This document shows, in pieces, positions 58,076-64,000 of a stretch of DNA of 64,000 nucleotides (positions are counted from its first letter, which is position 1; each line of letters begins with the position of its first letter). The stretch is from Pseudoxanthomonas helianthi (lineage in GTDB: Bacteria > Pseudomonadota > Gammaproteobacteria > Xanthomonadales > Xanthomonadaceae), in NCBI RefSeq assembly GCF_017939625.1, contig NZ_JAGKTC010000002.1, forward strand, positions 186,629 through 250,628. The letters are read 5' to 3'. The translations under genes and the position numbers were made by a program. The notes under the pieces were generated by a model. The model saw only the letters and a program-made list of their open reading frames with translations. It had not been told where the DNA came from and searched no databases.

Positions 58076-58099
58076 TCTCGGTCGCGGGCAGGCCCGCTC

Positions 58100-58102
<3 letters not shown>
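58076..58102. repeat. Short GTAGGAGCGGGC-type repeat at the end of pilR
   Basis: The minus strand reads TAGGAGCGGGCCTGCCCGCG (from 58102, continuing ACC), a GCGGGC/GCCCGC hairpin of the kind scattered through xanthomonad genomes. Its first three bases are the pilR stop codon. Confidence 0.65.
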
Positions 58103-59521
<1,419 letters not shown>

Positions 59522-59568
59522 GGCTACCTGCTGTCAGTTCGCGGCAGTTTACGCGGCGGGGGAGGGTT

Positions 59569-59643
59569 ATGGGAGCGACCTCGGTCGCGAATGCCCTGCG
59601 GAGGGAACTGCCCGAAAGCATTCGCGACCGAGGTCGCTCCCAC
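59569..59643. repeat. Inverted repeat between pilR and pilS
   Basis: Arms TGGGAGCGACCTCGGTCGCG (59570-59589, continuing AATGC) and GCATTCGCGACCGAGGTCGC (about 59618-59637, continuing TCCCAC) are complementary. A CTCGG variant of the GTGGGAGCGAC family lying inside a two-component operon. Confidence 0.82.
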
Positions 59644-59656
59644 AAGAAAGCGCTCC

Positions 59657-61258
59657 TCAGCCCGGTAGCAGCGTATGGGTGCCCGGCAAGCGGATGCGGA
59701 AACAGCTGCCGCCGCCGGGTACCGCCACGTATTCGAGCGTGGCCTGGTTGGCCAGGCACAGCTCGCGGGACAGGTACAGGCCCAGGCCGGTGCCGTGCTC
59801 CGAGGTGGTGAAGAACGGGCGGAACAGCTGCGTAGCGGTAGCCTCGGGGATGCCGGGGCCGCGATCGATCACATCCAGGGTCGGCTGCCCGTCGAAGTGG
59901 GCGACCAGCGATACGCGCGCCGGTTCGCCGGGCAGGCGACCGTGGTTCAGCGCGTTCTGCACCAGCGTGGACAGCACCTGGTGCAGGTGCCGCGGGTCGA
60001 CGACCGCGGTGACTGCGTCCTTGCCGGTCACGGCCTCGATCCGGTCCGTTTCCAGCGGCAGGCTGGCCGTGTATTCGCGGACGAAACGCTCGACGAACCG
60101 GCGCAGGTCCAGTTGCTCGGGCACGGCGCGTTCGCGCCGCGCCAGGCCCATCACCGTCTCGATGATGGTGTTGGTGCGCCGGCATTGCTGCACGATGATC
60201 TGCACCAGGCGCTGGTCGCCGGGGGGCAGCTTCGTCTCCTCGAGCAACTGCGCGGCATAGCTGATCGAGGCCAGCGGGTTGCGTACTTCGTGGGCCAGGC
60301 TAGCGGCGAAGCGGCCCAGGGTCGACAGGGTCAGGGTTTCGGCGCGGCGCGAAACCAGGCTGGCGTCGTCGAGGAACACCAGGGTCTGGCCGCTTTCCGG
60401 ATGCGGTCGGACGAAGCGCGGCAGCACGTCCGGCTGGTTGGGGTCGATCTGCAGCGGGCTGTCGTTGCGTTCGCCGCTGCGCCGCCACTCGGCCAGGCGC
60501 ACGCTCAAGGGGTGCGCGGCCTCGCGCAGGAGCAGGCCCTGCAGCGACGTGGCGCCGGCGCCGAGCGCGGCGAGCGCGGCTTCATTGGCCAGGCGGATGC
60601 GGCCATCCTCGTCGACCAGGAGCACGCCGGTGCGCATGCGCCGGATGATCAGCTCGTTGAGTTCGACCTGGCGGCTCAGCGCCGAGCCGCGGTGTTCGGC
60701 CAGGGCCATGCTGGCGCGCGCGCGCTGGCCCATCTGGTTCGCCAGCCATGCCACCGCCACATAGCTCGCGGTGAATGCCAGCGGCTGGCTGAGCGCCTCG
60801 GTGCCGGCGCGGCCGTGCAGCACCTCCCAGACCTCCACGCCGATCAGGGCCAGGCCGGCCAGCAGCGCCAGCGCCAGGCCCAGGGCCCGCGGCAGCAATA
60901 GCGCCGCGGTGGCCACGTTGAAGGTCAGCAGCAGGGCCGCGATGGTCGCTGCCGCCGGCAGCGCGTGGCAGACCAGGGCGACCACGGCGATGTCCACCAT
61001 CACGCCCAGCACCGTCACGCCGGTGCGCCAGCCGTCCACCCGGCCCAGCAGCAACAGGAAGGTGGCCGCGACCAGATAGCCGACCGAAGCCAGCGCGGCC
61101 AGCTTGGGCGGGGCGGATCCGCCGATCAGCTCGCGCAGCGGGCTGAACAGCAGGGCGGCAAGCAGCGCCGCTTCCAGCAGCCGGTACAGGGCGAAGAAAT
61201 ACAGGTCCCGCTCGGGCGCCTGGCTGAGGTATCCGAAGGAGAGCGCGCGCTGGGACAA
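59657..61258 (-). CDS. pilS: Sensor histidine kinase PilS
   Basis: 533-aa membrane kinase. Six N-terminal hydrophobic segments (about residues 20-190), a PAS-like segment (IRRMRTGVLLVDEDGRIRLANEAALAALG), the phospho-acceptor H box LAHEVRNPLASISYAAQLLEE, N box LVQNALNHG, and the ATP lid DVIDRGPGIPEATATQLFRPFFTTSEHGTGLGLYLSREL. In Pseudomonas, PilS senses pilin in the membrane and controls PilR; that is inferred here. Divergent from sucC. Confidence 0.95.
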   Translation of the reverse strand: MSQRALSFGYLSQAPERDLYFFALYRLLEAALLAALLFSPLRELIGGSAPPKLAALASVGYLVAATFLLLLGRVDGWRTGVTVLGVMVDIAVVALVCHALPAAATIAALLLTFNVATAALLLPRALGLALALLAGLALIGVEVWEVLHGRAGTEALSQPLAFTASYVAVAWLANQMGQRARASMALAEHRGSALSRQVELNELIIRRMRTGVLLVDEDGRIRLANEAALAALGAGATSLQGLLLREAAHPLSVRLAEWRRSGERNDSPLQIDPNQPDVLPRFVRPHPESGQTLVFLDDASLVSRRAETLTLSTLGRFAASLAHEVRNPLASISYAAQLLEETKLPPGDQRLVQIIVQQCRRTNTIIETVMGLARRERAVPEQLDLRRFVERFVREYTASLPLETDRIEAVTGKDAVTAVVDPRHLHQVLSTLVQNALNHGRLPGEPARVSLVAHFDGQPTLDVIDRGPGIPEATATQLFRPFFTTSEHGTGLGLYLSRELCLANQATLEYVAVPGGGSCFRIRLPGTHTLLPG

Positions 61259-61419
61259 GCGGAAACCCCGGGGGATGAGCCAAAAGTATAGGACGGCCGC
61301 ATTTTGCGCTGCAGCACCCGCTGCGCGACAATAGCGGACCCATCTGCCACGCCCCCGGCCGGGCCGCTGCCCGGCCGCCCGGCGCGCGATGCGATCGGAT
61401 CCCCTGACTACGGTGACGC

Positions 61420-62589
<1,170 letters not shown>

Positions 62590-62611
62590 TCCCACCTTCA
62601 AGGAAAGCGAA

Positions 62612-63484
<873 letters not shown>

Positions 63485-63540
63485 GCGACCTGCGTGGCAG
63501 GCGGCGCGCCGTGGCATGCTCGCGGTGCCTTCCATGGGAA

Positions 63541-63564
63541 AAGCCGCCTCAGGGCGGCTTTTTT
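63541..63564 (+). terminator. Intrinsic terminator after sucD
   Basis: AAGCCGCC (63541-63548), loop TCAG, GGCGGCTT (63553-63560), then TTTT. Perfect stem, extended partly by flanking CCATG/CATGG. Separates sucCD from the toxin-antitoxin genes. Confidence 0.9.
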
Positions 63565-63570
63565 CATGGC

Positions 63571-63613
63571 TTGACAGCTCCCAATCATGCGCATAGGTTA
63601 TGCGCATGATTGG
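63571..63613 (+). promoter_or_regulatory. ccdAB-type promoter with palindromic operator
   Basis: -35 TTGACA at 63571-63576, 17-bp spacer, -10 TAGGTT at 63594-63599. A perfect 15+15 bp inverted repeat, CCAATCATGCGCATA (63581-63595) and TATGCGCATGATTGG (63599-63613) with GGT between, covers the spacer, the -10 box and the likely start point. This is the expected layout for autorepression by a ribbon-helix-helix antitoxin such as CcdA. Confidence 0.7.
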
Positions 63614-63627
63614 TGCGGAGCATGCCC

Positions 63628-63897
63628 ATGCGCATCCGTGAAGAGAACGCCGGTTATGCCGCCAAGCGCGCGGCCAACCTCAGCGTCAACGCCGAGTTGC
63701 TGGACCAGGCCAAGGCGCTGGAAATCAATCTCTCCGCAACGCTGGAAAAGGCGCTGGAAGCGGAAGTGCGCGCGCGCCTGCGCGAACGGTGGCTGGAGGA
63801 AAACCGCGAAGCGATCGCCGCGTACAATGAGCGCATCAAGCGCGACGGGCTCGCCGGCGACCACGTGCGTGCCTTCAAGGCGTCGCTCAAGGAATGA
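63628..63897 (+). CDS. ccdA: CcdA family antitoxin
   Basis: 89-aa protein. The N-terminal half (AANLSVNAELLDQAKALEINLSATLEKALEAEVRARL) is a ribbon-helix-helix DNA-binding domain; the C-terminal half (RERWLEENREAIAAYNERIKRDGLAGDHVRAF) is the charged toxin-binding tail, with ENREAI.AYN.R typical of CcdA. I chose the ATG at 63628, which has GGAG 7 bp upstream; the ATG at 63622 is too close to it. Stop overlaps the toxin start (ATGA). Confidence 0.9.
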   Translation: MRIREENAGYAAKRAANLSVNAELLDQAKALEINLSATLEKALEAEVRARLRERWLEENREAIAAYNERIKRDGLAGDHVRAFKASLKE

Positions 63898-64000
63898 GCC
63901 AGTTTTCCGTCTACGCCAATGCCGACGCGGCGTCGCGGCGGTCCATCCCGTGCTGGTTGAACGTGCAAAGCGATCTGATCGACAGCGCCGAGTCGCGCGT
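63894..64000 (+). CDS. ccdB: CcdB family toxin, N-terminal part (runs off the window)
   Basis: The first 35 codons are present: MSQFSVYANADAASRRSIP, then CWLNVQSDLIDSAESRV. The FSVY start and LNVQSDLID block match CcdB, which poisons DNA gyrase. The catalytic/gyrase-binding C-terminus lies outside the window, so activity cannot be judged. Translationally coupled to ccdA by a 4-nt overlap. Confidence 0.85.
   Translation, partial: MSQFSVYANADAASRRSIPCWLNVQSDLIDSAESR

Overview
This window reads as the chromosome of a high-GC gammaproteobacterium of the Xanthomonadaceae (Lysobacter/Luteimonas/Xanthomonas type). The evidence is gene content and order: lpoA/yraN divergent from rsmI, a dcw cluster with no murD between mraY and ftsW, coaE-pilD-pilC-pilB on one side and pilA-pilR-pilS-sucC-sucD on the other, and many GTGGGAGCGACGTAAGTCGCGA-type intergenic inverted repeats. 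Genus cannot be fixed from the sequence alone. No rRNA, tRNA, CRISPR array, transposase or phage gene was found; the only structured RNAs recognised are an FMN riboswitch and RNase P RNA.

Layout. (1) 1-8483: the end of a LysR-type regulator, glyA, nrdR, then riboflavin synthesis (ribD, a methyltransferase, an FMN riboswitch with a very long extra hairpin, ribE, ribBX, ribH) running into nusB and thiL. (2) 8652-15463: mixed housekeeping genes (YdjM-like membrane protein, SGNH hydrolase, yraN, lpoA, rsmI, chromate transporter chrA, RNase P RNA, an NRDE protein). (3) 15680-32488: the cell-wall and division cluster. An MraZ-operator-like promoter leads mraZ-rsmH-ftsL-ftsI-murE-murF-mraY-ftsW-murG-murC-ddlB-ftsQ-ftsA-ftsZ, mostly with 1-4 nt overlaps, followed by lpxC. 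(4) 32628-38757: dciA (DUF721), an M23 peptidase, secA, a Nudix/ThiE-like fusion and coaE. (5) 38893-61258: type IV pilus genes (pilD, pilC, pilB; pilA, pilR, pilS) separated by a roughly 14-kb glycan island. (6) 61420-64000: sucC-sucD and, at the edge, a ccdAB-type toxin-antitoxin pair with a palindromic operator.

The most interesting region is the glycan island at 43198-57200. One contiguous minus-strand gene run (57200 down to 48736) encodes two large paralogous multi-pass membrane proteins with an early FDD motif and helical-repeat C-termini (resembling TMTC/GT-C glycosyltransferases), GDP-mannose 4,6-dehydratase, GDP-fucose synthase, a Wzx-like flippase and a GDP-perosamine synthase. Beside it lie a polyprenyl-phosphate-sugar-synthase-like GT2, three GT4 glycosyltransferases and an unusual GNAT-WbqC fusion. 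Because the two membrane proteins sit directly behind pilA, a pilin (or other surface protein) O-glycosylation pathway is a reasonable but unproven reading; O-antigen or exopolysaccharide synthesis is the main alternative.

Regulation visible in the sequence: the FMN riboswitch before ribE, the 10-bp-spaced GGG repeats before mraZ, a sigma-54 -24/-12 promoter before pilA with pilRS nearby, and a 15+15 bp palindrome before ccdA. Dispersed repeats lie in many intergenic gaps, and in four genes they supply the stop codon.
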